The translations under genes were made by a program, and so were the position numbers. DNA of 64,000 nucleotides from Thermodesulfomicrobium sp. WS (lineage in GTDB: Bacteria; Desulfobacterota; Desulfovibrionia; Desulfovibrionales; Desulfomicrobiaceae). Positions 8,113 to 15,714 of this stretch are shown here, one piece after another. The stretch spans positions 2,175,001 to 2,239,000 of the forward strand of contig NZ_AP027130.1 of the NCBI RefSeq assembly GCF_027925145.1, read 5' to 3'. The notes under the pieces are model-generated. The model ran no database searches. It was given only the letters and a program-made list of their open reading frames with translations, and had not been told where the DNA came from. Positions within the stretch are counted from its first letter, which is position 1; each line of letters begins with the position of its first letter.

Positions 8113-8388
8113 CTACACTCGCATTCCCTTCACCTTGGGCGCCGACTTGGCGGCCGGGGAAGGTGCCGCGGCAGCCCGTTCAAGCTCCGCTTCCATCTCA
8201 CCGGCTATCTTCGCCATGGCGGCTTTGTCCTCGGGAGTGAGCTTTTTCTCGAAAGCGGCAAGACGCTCCGGTGTGATACCGAGCTCGTCGAACATCCGCT
8301 CCTTCTCCCGCACCCCCTGCTGGAAAGCCTCCTCTAGCCCCTTCATCTGAGCTTCCAGTTCCAACGATTTCTTTACTGCATCTTCCAT
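8113..8388 (-). CDS. Small coiled-coil protein of the T3SS cluster, function unknown
   Basis: 91 residues from ATG 8388, which has a GAGGAG site; a longer frame to 8460 would overlap the upstream gene without one. The protein is highly charged and helical (about 1-70), with an Ala/Pro-rich basic tail. I do not recognise a family. Its place between a CesT-like chaperone and the EspA-like genes suggests a co-chaperone or regulator of the filament proteins, but nothing in the sequence proves it. Confidence 0.6.
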   Translation of the reverse strand: MEDAVKKSLELEAQMKGLEEAFQQGVREKERMFDELGITPERLAAFEKKLTPEDKAAMAKIAGEMEAELERAAAAPSPAAKSAPKVKGMRV

Positions 8389-8425
8389 ACGTTTCTCCTC
8401 CCTGTTCTTTCGATGGGTTCCACCC

Positions 8426-8878
8426 TCAGGGGCGCAACATCCCATTCCAGAAACGGTCATCCGGCATACCGCCCTGGCTGCGCCCCCGCTCCACTCCCTC
8501 AGAGAGCCGGTTTTTCAGACTCTCCGCCCTATTGAGAAAGCCTTCCAGCCGTTCCATGACCGACTCAGGCGTCCATGATGCGTCGCTTAGAAACTGCTGG
8601 AGCACGATCCTATCGCCTTCCAGCGTGGCCACCGGACCATGACGATCAGCAGCAACGGCATTCGCTCTAAGAACGAGACGGAAAACGGCCTCCCGATGCT
8701 CCTTAGGCAACGGGGCGATCTCGGTGGAGATCCAGATCCCGTCCCGCCGTGCCTCATCATCAAAGACGACAACCACTTCATCATCGAAGACAAGCTCCTT
8801 TCGGCCGCCTTCACCCGTCCCGAAGCCGTCAACCCCGAGCCGCCGGGTGACTTCTTGGAGCATCTCTTTCGTGTCCAT
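8426..8878 (-). CDS. CesT-like T3SS chaperone, first gene of the translocator operon
   Basis: A 150-residue acidic protein: N-terminal helix, L-G-V-D-G-F, then strands E-L-V-F-D-D-E-V-V-V-V-F-D-D-E, and a C-terminal helix. It is the most divergent of the five chaperone-like genes. Start ATG 8878 has an AAGGAG site. It is the first gene after the sigma-54-like promoter at 8919-8934 and probably leads the transcript that carries the filament, translocator and effector genes. Confidence 0.65.
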   Translation of the reverse strand: MDTKEMLQEVTRRLGVDGFGTGEGGRKELVFDDEVVVVFDDEARRDGIWISTEIAPLPKEHREAVFRLVLRANAVAADRHGPVATLEGDRIVLQQFLSDASWTPESVMERLEGFLNRAESLKNRLSEGVERGRSQGGMPDDRFWNGMLRP

Positions 8879-8918
8879 CGCTTCTCCTTATGGATCCTTC
8901 GTCGCACACCGTGTCATG

Positions 8919-8934
8919 AGCAGGAACCGTGCCC
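8919..8934 (-). promoter_or_regulatory. Sigma-54 (-24/-12) promoter of the chaperone/translocator operon
   Basis: Minus-strand sequence GGGCACGGTTCCTGCT: the -24 box GGCACG matches except for the leading T, the -12 box is CTGCT, and GG to GC spacing is exactly 10. Transcription would start near 8908, about 30 bases before ATG 8878. The sequence shares the unusual CTGCT -12 box with the site at 826-841. Confidence 0.6.
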
Positions 8935-9125
8935 CTTTTCCGAGAAGAGACGGCTTTTCCTGCAACACCCAAATCAGGTGGCGCCCAAGAAGAGGAACCT
9001 TCCGTCACGCCGCCGTGTATCTGCATGCCCTTGACAGGTCTCCCTCGAGCACGATGATGATCAGCACTTCCGGAAGCACCCATCTTCCGTGTTCGGTTGC
9101 CAACATCTTTGGCGGTGCCACTCTC

Positions 9126-9137
9126 GGTGGCGCCACC
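9126..9137. repeat. Perfect 12-bp palindrome downstream of sctV
   Basis: GGTGGCGCCACC lies directly after the sctV stop and about 200 bases upstream of the sigma-54-like promoter at 8919-8934. A related half (GGTGGCGCCC) occurs at 8978-8987. Sigma-54 activators bind such palindromes 80-200 bases upstream, so this may be an enhancer site. It could instead be an RNA hairpin. The rest of 8879-9137 holds no gene that I can see. Confidence 0.3.
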
Positions 9138-11231
9138 TTATGCCGCACGAATTCTCCCGAGCGGCTGGAGCGAGATGTCTGGAGTGAGTTCCTGGTAGGA
9201 GAGGACGGGGAGCTCCTCCATCTCCGTTTCAATGAGTTTTCGCATATAGCGTCGGACATCCATGGAGGTGAGGAGCACAGGGCGGGAGGTTTTGCCGCGG
9301 ATGTCTCCCACCTCGTTCTTCACGTTCTGCACGATGGCCTTGGCCTTCGCCGGATCCAGGGCCAAATAACTTCCCGCCGAGGTCTGACGGATAGACTGCC
9401 GTATGGTCTCCTCCACCTGCGGATCCAGGAGATAGACGGCAAGAACGTTTCGGCCTCCACTGTATTTATAGCTGATCTGGCGCCGGAGGCTACTGCGGAC
9501 ATACTCCACGAGGAGCACCACGTCCTTTTCCTTCGGCCCCCATTCCACGAGCGCTTCAAGAATGGTCCGAAGATCGCGAATGGAGATCTGCTCTTGGACA
9601 AGGCGTTTCAGGATCTCGCTCATCTTCTGGAGCGGCACGACGCGGTAGCACTCCTTCACGAGCTCGCCGAAGGATTTCTCCATGCGGTCCAGAAGCGTTT
9701 TCGTCTCCTGGAGACCGATGAACTCACCGGCATACTTTCGGAGGACGAGGGTAAGATGGTAGCTGATAATCTGCGAGCCTTCCAGAAAGGGGAGGCCGGC
9801 CTTTTGGAGTGCCTCACGGTATTGATGGGAAACCCAGACGGTCTCGAAGGTGGGAAGAAAGCGTTCGTCTGCTTCATACGGAAGAGAGAGCGTCTCGAGG
9901 AGATCGGTTTTCTCCTGGAAGAGGAGGGCGTCTGCGCGAACCTTGCCGTTTGCCACAGGGATCTCCTGGATGAGGATGGCATAGGCGCCGCCGCCGAGGT
10001 TCTCGTTGAAGCGGAGGTGCACACCGGGAAAGGGTACGCCGAGGTCGTGGTAGAGGGCGGAGCGGACGCGGGCAAGCTCCTGGTTAAAGGCGTCAGGATC
10101 GAGGAAGCCCTCCGCCTCGGCATCAATATCCACAAGGAGCGGTACGGTGATGGAGAACTCATCCCCGGCCCGTGGCGTCTCGGCTTTCTTCTTCTTCGCC
10201 CGCGTGACCTGTGCGGCAAAGGTAGCCTCCTTCTCGGGCCGCTTCTTCTTCGGCAGATAAAGGCCGTAGCCGATCCCTCCTACGACGCAGCCGAGCACAA
10301 GGAACTGGAGCTTGGGGAAGCCTGGGATGAGCGCAAAGCCCAGGAGCATGGCACCGGCGATGAGGAGAGCCTTGGGTTGGGAGAGCATCTGCTGGCCGAT
10401 GTCTCGCCCGAGGTTCGCCTCCTCTTCGTCGGAGGAGACGCGCGTTACGACGACGCCGGAGGTAATGGAGATGAGAAGTGCCGGGATCTGGCTCACGAGG
10501 CCATCGCCGATGGTGAGGATGGAGTAGGTCTGAACGGCCTTCATGAGGGGCATGCCCTTCTGGAGCACGCCGATGATGAGCCCGCCGATGATGTTGATGG
10601 CGGTGATGATGAGGCCTGCAATGGCATCGCCCTTCACGAACTTCATGGCGCCGTCCATGGCGCCAAAGAGCTGGCTCTCCCTCTCGAGAGCACGACGCCG
10701 CCTGCGGGCTTCGTCAATCTCGATGAGGCCGGCACGCATGTCGGAGTCAATGCTCATCTGCTTTCCGGGCATGGCGTCAAGGGTGAAGCGGGCGGCCACC
10801 TCGGAGACGCGCTCGGATCCCTTGGTGATAACGAGGAACTGCACGATGGTGATAATGAGGAAAATGACCCCGCCGACGACGTAGTTCCCCGCCACGACGA
10901 AATGCCCGAAGGTATAGATGATGTCGCCGGCGTGGGCCTTGAGGAGGATGAGCCGCGTCGTCGTGATATTCAAGGCCAGACGGAAGAGCGTGGTAAAGAG
11001 GAGGAGCGAGGGAAAGGTGGAGAGGTGCAGAGCCGAGGGGATGTACATGGCGACGAGGAGGAGCGCCGCCGAGATGCAGAGGTTGGTGGCCAGCAGGGTG
11101 TCGAGGAGGAAAGGCGGGATGGGAAGGATCATGAGGCCGATGATCCCGATGACCAGGGCGGCGAGGGCCAGATCGGCAAAACGCGTGACCTGGGAAGCCG
11201 TGCGCTGGAGGATGGTGACGTCCCACTTCAT
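9138..11231 (-). CDS. sctV: T3SS export gate protein SctV (LcrD/InvA/FlhA family)
   Basis: A 697-residue protein, the usual family length. About eight membrane helices fill residues 1-340. The conserved cytoplasmic loop (GSERVSEVAARFTLDAMPGK then QMSIDSDMRAGLI) identifies the FlhA/LcrD family. Residues about 360-697 form the four-domain cytoplasmic part, which assembles into a nonameric ring above the ATPase and accepts chaperone-substrate complexes. It begins two bases after sctY, as in Yersinia where yscX, yscY and lcrD are adjacent. Confidence 0.97.
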   Translation of the reverse strand: MKWDVTILQRTASQVTRFADLALAALVIGIIGLMILPIPPFLLDTLLATNLCISAALLLVAMYIPSALHLSTFPSLLLFTTLFRLALNITTTRLILLKAHAGDIIYTFGHFVVAGNYVVGGVIFLIITIVQFLVITKGSERVSEVAARFTLDAMPGKQMSIDSDMRAGLIEIDEARRRRRALERESQLFGAMDGAMKFVKGDAIAGLIITAINIIGGLIIGVLQKGMPLMKAVQTYSILTIGDGLVSQIPALLISITSGVVVTRVSSDEEEANLGRDIGQQMLSQPKALLIAGAMLLGFALIPGFPKLQFLVLGCVVGGIGYGLYLPKKKRPEKEATFAAQVTRAKKKKAETPRAGDEFSITVPLLVDIDAEAEGFLDPDAFNQELARVRSALYHDLGVPFPGVHLRFNENLGGGAYAILIQEIPVANGKVRADALLFQEKTDLLETLSLPYEADERFLPTFETVWVSHQYREALQKAGLPFLEGSQIISYHLTLVLRKYAGEFIGLQETKTLLDRMEKSFGELVKECYRVVPLQKMSEILKRLVQEQISIRDLRTILEALVEWGPKEKDVVLLVEYVRSSLRRQISYKYSGGRNVLAVYLLDPQVEETIRQSIRQTSAGSYLALDPAKAKAIVQNVKNEVGDIRGKTSRPVLLTSMDVRRYMRKLIETEMEELPVLSYQELTPDISLQPLGRIRAA

Positions 11232-11564
11232 CTATGGCTCCTTCTCCATAGCAAGGCTCTCTCTCGCCTCGTCACGGCGCCCCATTGCCCAGAGGATCCG
11301 CGCCCGAAGAATCCGAGCCGCCTTCCCCTCTTCTGCAGACGACGCCTCGCGGAGCCACCTTTCGACCCTCGCGAGCGCCTGGGCAAACCTACCAGTCTGC
11401 ACGCCCGCCAAGGCGAGCCCCTTGGCCATCTGGGGATCTTCGGGCACCAATGCTTCGAGCGCCTCGTAGAGTGCCCAGGCCTTCTCCCATTTGCCATACC
11501 GAAGCAGGGTATAGGCAACCACCTTCAGATACTCCGTCTCCTCTTGGGTCAGCACAGGTTGCAT
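11232..11564 (-). CDS. sctY: SctY (YscY-like), TPR partner of SctX and SctV
   Basis: 110 residues made of paired helices with TPR character (Y-x-x-V-V-A-Y-T-L-L-R-Y-G-K-W-E-K-A; A-R-I-L-W-A-M-G-R-R-D-E-A). YscY is 114 residues, binds YscX, and the pair contacts SctV and is needed for early secretion. The family is restricted to Ysc-type systems. Gene order sctX-sctY-sctV supports the call more than sequence alone. Confidence 0.75.
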   Translation of the reverse strand: MQPVLTQEETEYLKVVAYTLLRYGKWEKAWALYEALEALVPEDPQMAKGLALAGVQTGRFAQALARVERWLREASSAEEGKAARILRARILWAMGRRDEARESLAMEKEP

Positions 11565-11569
11565 GATGC

Positions 11570-11950
11570 CTAACCCTTGAGGAGAAGTTTTCGGTAGGCG
11601 TTCAAAATCTCCGTATTTTGCCGCTGCTCTTCCAGAACATCCACCGCCGCGAGGAATGTCCTCTTGAGCTGCGGCGTCTCCGCTCCCTCGGCCACGGCCT
11701 GCATGCGGACAGGGAGGTGCTGGGTGAGGCTCTGGAAGGCGGCGGGCTGGAGGATGTGGCGGTGGGTGATCTGCGGCACCAGAGACTCTGCGATTCGGTC
11801 GGAAAATCCCGGGAGAGCGAGGATCTCATCGAGAGGACTCTCGATGGGCGCATCCCCCGGCACGAGGGACGGGGTATCGAGAAGAGCACGTTCCCCCTCG
11901 TTCTGCCATTGGATTTCTTCAATACCTCGATCCAAAGGACTGATCTTCAC
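11570..11950 (-). CDS. sctX: SctX (YscX-like), early T3SS substrate
   Basis: 126 residues. The disordered N-terminus (L-D-R-G-I-E-E-I, then P-I-E-S-P-L-D-E-I-L) and helical C-terminus fit the YscX family (about 122 residues), a secreted protein that depends on SctY. It lies directly upstream of sctY and sctV and downstream of the STAS gene, the Yersinia order apart from that inserted STAS gene. Confidence 0.7.
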   Translation of the reverse strand: MKISPLDRGIEEIQWQNEGERALLDTPSLVPGDAPIESPLDEILALPGFSDRIAESLVPQITHRHILQPAAFQSLTQHLPVRMQAVAEGAETPQLKRTFLAAVDVLEEQRQNTEILNAYRKLLLKG

Positions 11951-11963
11951 GGTCTTCCTCCGC

Positions 11964-12305
11964 TTAATGAGGGTTTTGCAGCTCGGCCAGGGCCTCCTCC
12001 ACCGAGTCGTGGATGGGCATGATCTCGCCGAAGCCGGTCATCTCCAGCACCTCCCGGACGCCTTCCTGGGGGCGTGCGAGAGCAAGCCGACCGGTATCAT
12101 AGAGCGCCTTCGCCGCTTTCAGGATGACGCGGAGTCCGGCGCTGCTCACATACTCGACGGCTTCGAGGTCAAGGAGGAGCAGGGTGACACCCCCTCCCAA
12201 AACCTCATCAAGGGCTTTCTCGCAGTCGGATGCGGTCATGGCGTCGAGGCGCCCTAAGAGGGCGATGATGAAGACGCCGTTTTGTTGGGAAACATGGACC
12301 TGCAC
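11964..12305 (-). CDS. STAS-domain anti-sigma factor antagonist (BtrV/SpoIIAA type)
   Basis: A 113-residue single STAS domain: strands V-F-I-I-A-L-L-G-R-L-D and L-L-L-L-D-L-E-A-V, then Y-V-S-S-A-G-L-R-V with the phosphorylatable serine at 54/55. Such proteins bind the kinase/anti-sigma protein when unphosphorylated. The matching kinase (16654-17067) and PP2C phosphatase (18043-19992) lie on the other arm of this locus. In Bordetella the equivalent BtrV-BtrW-BtrU trio controls T3SS secretion, so the same role is likely. Its position between the SycN-like gene and sctX ties its level to export-gate genes. Confidence 0.88.
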   Translation of the reverse strand: MQVHVSQQNGVFIIALLGRLDAMTASDCEKALDEVLGGGVTLLLLDLEAVEYVSSAGLRVILKAAKALYDTGRLALARPQEGVREVLEMTGFGEIMPIHDSVEEALAELQNPH

Positions 12306-12307
12306 AT

Positions 12308-12679
12308 TTACCTCCTATCCATACAAGTATCGAGGAGATGACGGAGCATCTCAATGCTACTAATAACTGTCTGATGTGTTATACTGGACCGCTCGAGATA
12401 TGCAAAAAAGGCAATCTCTCCTTTGGGAAGACAAACACCGAGGGGAATCGCTCTGGTGAAGCGGTAATGCGTTGTGCGCAGAGCCTTCTCCATGGCTGCT
12501 TCCGAAAGATACGTTGCTGGACGGGACACATAGACGAGCACCATTTCCCCGCGATCCTCAATGGCTATCGTCGTGTCCTGTTCCTCCCGGAGCATGCAGA
12601 CGCCGCGATGGTTAAAATCAAGCCCATCGATGCCGAGGTGCATTCCCAAAGAACGGATGGCGTCACGTACCCAGCTCAT
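12308..12679 (-). CDS. SycN-like chaperone for SctW
   Basis: A 123-residue small protein with the class I chaperone pattern (H-L-G-I-D-G-L-D-F-N-H-R-G, then strands). Its ATG overlaps the sctW stop by four bases (ATGA), so the two are translationally coupled. In Yersinia SycN (123 residues) with YscB is the chaperone of YopN, and sycN follows yopN and tyeA. The position and length fit SycN well. Confidence 0.7.
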   Translation of the reverse strand: MSWVRDAIRSLGMHLGIDGLDFNHRGVCMLREEQDTTIAIEDRGEMVLVYVSRPATYLSEAAMEKALRTTHYRFTRAIPLGVCLPKGEIAFFAYLERSSITHQTVISSIEMLRHLLDTCMDRR

Positions 12680-13770
12680 GCTTCCTCCTCGATGCAGCGA
12701 TCCAGCGCTTCTTGCATTTTGGTGATGAGCATCAGGCGGCCTTCACTATTTGGAAAAAGCTTTAGCGGCGCCTGACGCACGAAATCGAGAAACCCCTGGA
12801 GGAAGTAGATGCGCGCCGATGGGTCTTCGATGCCGGTTTTCTTCACCACGGCGAGCACATCGGATTCGGAAATCCACTGTTTGTCCTTGAGGGTAAGGAA
12901 CTCACCAAGGAGCTCCCTGGGATCCAGGGTGGAGGCGATGCCGAAGCCCCGCCGCGTCCTCTGGAGGAGCTGTTCGCAGCTCTGGTGGAGGTTTGCCAGC
13001 GATTCCAGATGGTAGAGGTCGTTTAGGATCGCCCGGAGTTCCTCCGGCTCTATGCTGGGACCGCGAGCGTGGAGATCGTTTCCCACAGCACGGATGAGGA
13101 AGGCCACGGCCTCGGGAAGCGACTGGCCGGGGAAGCGCTCCGCCACCGCCCGGAAGGTTTCCGTCGCTCCTTCGTAGCGGAGCACCGTTTCGCGGTAGAA
13201 ATCACGGAGCTCTCCCGTTTCCCCCAATCCTCGCGAAGCATACTCGCTGGCGGCGGTGGAGACGTTGCGTCCCGCCCGGATGGAGGGGCCGGATTGCGCT
13301 TCCAGTGCCGCCTTTGCTTCACGCGCAAGAGCCTGGAGTTCGGCGTTTTCTCCGGAGGACTCCTCCAGAAGTTCCAAGGCCAGGTGTTGGTGGCTGACCT
13401 CTTTGAAGACCTCCCGGAGGGAATCCATGAGTTCGCGAGAGGACATGGGAGGGTTCTGGCCTATGCGCCGAAGCCAAGTCGCGAGCTTGTCCTTGTCGAG
13501 GTCGGGCACCATGGCCTGGAGTTTGGCGATCTTTTGGATAAGTTCCGACGGCCGCTCCTTCTCCACGCGCCGCTCCTCCACCTTCTTTTCCACCGTCTCC
13601 GCCGCCTCGAAGGTAAGCTCTTCCGCGGCGTCGGCGATGAGGGAGAGGGCATCTGCCACCACTGTCACCTGCCGCCCCTCGAAGACCCCTTCCTTTGGAA
13701 GGCTCTCTCCCACGTCCCCTTTGGGGATGTCGCCGGGAAGACGCCCCTCCGTGACGATACGCTCTACCAT
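12676..13770 (-). CDS. sctW: SctW gatekeeper (YopN-TyeA/InvE/SepL family)
   Basis: 364 residues from ATG 13770, which follows GGGAGG; an in-frame ATG at 13797 lacks a site. The protein is entirely helical after a disordered N-terminus (1-70). The central part (about 90-270) resembles the HrpJ/YopN domain and the C-terminal 90 residues (E-F-L-T-L-K-D-K-Q-W-I onwards) the TyeA domain, so the two are fused as in InvE and MxiC. It blocks effector export until contact and sets the order translocators before effectors. First gene of the sctW-sctV operon. Confidence 0.85.
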   Translation of the reverse strand: MVERIVTEGRLPGDIPKGDVGESLPKEGVFEGRQVTVVADALSLIADAAEELTFEAAETVEKKVEERRVEKERPSELIQKIAKLQAMVPDLDKDKLATWLRRIGQNPPMSSRELMDSLREVFKEVSHQHLALELLEESSGENAELQALAREAKAALEAQSGPSIRAGRNVSTAASEYASRGLGETGELRDFYRETVLRYEGATETFRAVAERFPGQSLPEAVAFLIRAVGNDLHARGPSIEPEELRAILNDLYHLESLANLHQSCEQLLQRTRRGFGIASTLDPRELLGEFLTLKDKQWISESDVLAVVKKTGIEDPSARIYFLQGFLDFVRQAPLKLFPNSEGRLMLITKMQEALDRCIEEEA

Positions 13771-13814
13771 CTTTTTCCTCCCTTCTCCTTGTGGCATGTC
13801 CCGAGGGGAGATGC

Positions 13815-13830
13815 AGCAAAAACGGGACCA
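13815..13830 (-). promoter_or_regulatory. Sigma-54 (-24/-12) promoter of the sctW-sctV operon
   Basis: Minus-strand sequence TGGTCCCGTTTTTGCT: -24 box TGG (then TCC instead of CAC), perfect -12 box TTGCT, GG to GC spacing exactly 10. Start near 13804, about 34 bases before sctW. It lies in the short gap just after the gene of the sigma-54 activator. Confidence 0.6.
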
Positions 13831-13833
13831 CCC

Positions 13834-15126
13834 CTACCGTTTGGAAGAGGGCCGAGAGCGGAGAAGTTTGCGCCGGAGCCCTTCCCGGCTGATTCCAAGG
13901 AGGCGGGCAGCCTCGGATTTGTTCCCATTGGCGTAGGCGAGGGCCCGGGCGATGGCCTCCCGCTCAATGGCCTCCAGGTTGCAGGACACCGCGGAAGCTC
14001 CCACAGGGGGGACCTCGACCAGAGTGGAAAGGAGCGTCCGCCGTATCTCCTCGCTCAGCTCATCCGTCTGGATGGTAGACGACGCCGCAAGCGCCACGCA
14101 TCGCTCCACTTCATTTCGGAGCTCCCGGACGTTTCCCGGCCAGTCGTAGGCCATAAGGAGCCGAAGGGCGTCGTCCGAGAAGGAGACGCGCCGCTTCCTC
14201 ATGACGAGGCAGCAGGCGTCGGCGAAGAAGTTCACGAGGAGCGGGATGTCCTCCCGCCGCTCCCGAAGAGGCGGAAGGCGGAATTTGACGACGTTCAGAC
14301 GGTAGTAGAGATCAGCGCGAAAACGTCCCGCTTCCACCTCCCCCTCGAGGTTTTTGTTGGTAGCGGCCACCACCCGCACGTCTACCCCTACAGGGTGGCG
14401 CCCTCCAATCCGCTCCACCTCCCGCTGCTCCAGCACCCGCAAAAGTTTTACCTGACTCGAGAGCGGCATATCGCCGATCTCGTCGAGGAAGAGCGTCCCC
14501 CGGTGGGCTTGCTCGATCCGTCCCACGCGCTGACTTACCCCTGTGGCCACGCCCTTCTCGATGCCAAAGAGCTCACTTTCCAGGAGGCTCTCCGGAAGGG
14601 CGGCGCAGTTCAAGGCCACGAAGGGGAACTCGGCCCTCGCGCTGTTGTAGTGAATGGCCTTGGCGACCACCTCCTTGCCTGTCCCTGTCTCGCCTTCGAT
14701 GAGCACATTGAGGGGGGTGTCGGCGATTTTTTCGATGGAGGTGATGAGATGCTGCATGACAGGGGTATGGCCGATGATCTGCTGCGGAGCGAAGCGCTGC
14801 CGAAGGTTCTGCTTGAGGGAGCGGTTCTGCTGCTGAAGAAGGGCCTTTGCAGCCTCCAGCTCCCGATTGCTCTGCTGGAGGCGCTCAATGGTCTGGCGGA
14901 GCTTGAACTCCCGCGCCTCCACCTTGATGATCATCATCCCGAAGGATTCGGCGAGGGCGGAAATCTGCGGGGGATAGAGGCCCTCCTTGGTGAGTTCAAA
15001 AAGCGGCTGGGGATCCGGCCGCTTTCCCAAAGAGAGGTCGCGGGCGAGACGAATGAGCTCACGAAGGAGACTAGATGGTATTTTTCTTGCTTGAACCGAC
15101 AAACCCTTCCCCATATCCTGCACCAT
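13834..15126 (-). CDS. Sigma-54-dependent transcriptional activator (AAA+, Fis-type HTH)
   Basis: 430 residues. Residues 1-118 are an N-terminal region with a coiled coil and no receiver domain. The AAA+ domain (119-345) has Walker A GETGTGKE at 145-152, Walker B LFLDEIGD near 212-219 and the arginine-finger region R-L-P-P-L-R-E-R. The C-terminus is a Fis-type helix-turn-helix ([15 protein letters not shown]). The sigma-54 contact loop is GVATGV instead of GAFTGA (192-197). As it lacks a receiver, its activity may be set by its level or by protein binding. Its likely targets are the three -24/-12 sites on the same strand. Confidence 0.92.
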   Translation of the reverse strand: MVQDMGKGLSVQARKIPSSLLRELIRLARDLSLGKRPDPQPLFELTKEGLYPPQISALAESFGMMIIKVEAREFKLRQTIERLQQSNRELEAAKALLQQQNRSLKQNLRQRFAPQQIIGHTPVMQHLITSIEKIADTPLNVLIEGETGTGKEVVAKAIHYNSARAEFPFVALNCAALPESLLESELFGIEKGVATGVSQRVGRIEQAHRGTLFLDEIGDMPLSSQVKLLRVLEQREVERIGGRHPVGVDVRVVAATNKNLEGEVEAGRFRADLYYRLNVVKFRLPPLRERREDIPLLVNFFADACCLVMRKRRVSFSDDALRLLMAYDWPGNVRELRNEVERCVALAASSTIQTDELSEEIRRTLLSTLVEVPPVGASAVSCNLEAIEREAIARALAYANGNKSEAARLLGISREGLRRKLLRSRPSSKR

Positions 15127-15265
15127 AAGTTATATCTTTTGAAAATTATATTTGCTTTTTTTTGGATATAGTATAAACAAATGCAAATTGCAAAGTATTT
15201 CATGGAGAGAATTTTTAAAAAAATCTTGCTACTACGTTTTTCACCCCAGTCAAAGAGGGTCCTCT
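15127..15265. promoter_or_regulatory. AT-rich control region between the two T3SS arms, cut off by an IS element
   Basis: This stretch is far richer in A and T than anything around it and contains several -10-like boxes, for example TATAAT on the minus strand at 15145-15150, 19 bases before the activator ATG. It is the natural divergent promoter region for the activator (left) and the kinase operon (right), but the IS3-family element at 15266-16637 now separates it from the latter. Confidence 0.4.
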
Positions 15266-15324
15266 GGTATAGGGTTTTCTTGGACACCGAATTGGGATGA
15301 GAGAGACTCCCCACGAGGTGATTC

Positions 15325-15714
15325 ATGAGCAAAGAAAACGACAAGGGAATGTCGGCCGTCTCCCCGGTAGAGGGAGGCCGTAGGCCGACTGGAACCGGGG
15401 AGACGAAGGCGGCTCCCAAGCGATTCTGGGCACAGCACAAGACCGATGCCGTCCTTCGGCTTCTGCGTGGCGAGGACATCGAGACGCTCAGTCGCGAACT
15501 CGGAGTGACGGCGGCCAAGATCTCACAATGGAGAGATACCTTTCTGGCCGGTGGCGCGGAGAGTCTCAAGAAACGCTCTCCGGCCGAGGAAGCCGAATAC
15601 AAGCGCCTCAATGAGAAGATCGGCGAGCAGACCATGGAGATCGAACTGCTCCGCGAGAAGATTCGGCTCCTGGAGGCAAAGGACCCTTTGGGGTGGCGGA
15701 GGTCGAGGAAATGA
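15325..15714 (+). CDS. IS3-family transposase OrfA (HTH protein)
   Basis: 129 residues with a helix-turn-helix (V-L-R-L-L-R-G-E-D-I-E-T-L-S-R-E-L-G-V) typical of OrfA and a C-terminal leucine-rich coiled coil (E-L-L-R-E-K-I-R-L-L-E). It binds the IS ends. Its stop overlaps an ATG of orfB (ATGA at 15711-15714). The orfB frame is -1 relative to orfA, as expected for IS3 elements that make a fused OrfAB by frameshifting. Confidence 0.92.
   Translation: MSKENDKGMSAVSPVEGGRRPTGTGETKAAPKRFWAQHKTDAVLRLLRGEDIETLSRELGVTAAKISQWRDTFLAGGAESLKKRSPAEEAEYKRLNEKIGEQTMEIELLREKIRLLEAKDPLGWRRSRK

Noticed and set aside
8724..11573. A 949-codon plus-strand open frame
   Set aside because: It lies antisense to sctV, sctY and a chaperone; codon bias of the GC-rich minus-strand genes keeps the opposite frame open. 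The protein shows no known motif.
13069..15171. A 700-codon plus-strand frame opposite sctW and the activator
   Set aside because: Antisense shadow of two well-supported genes.
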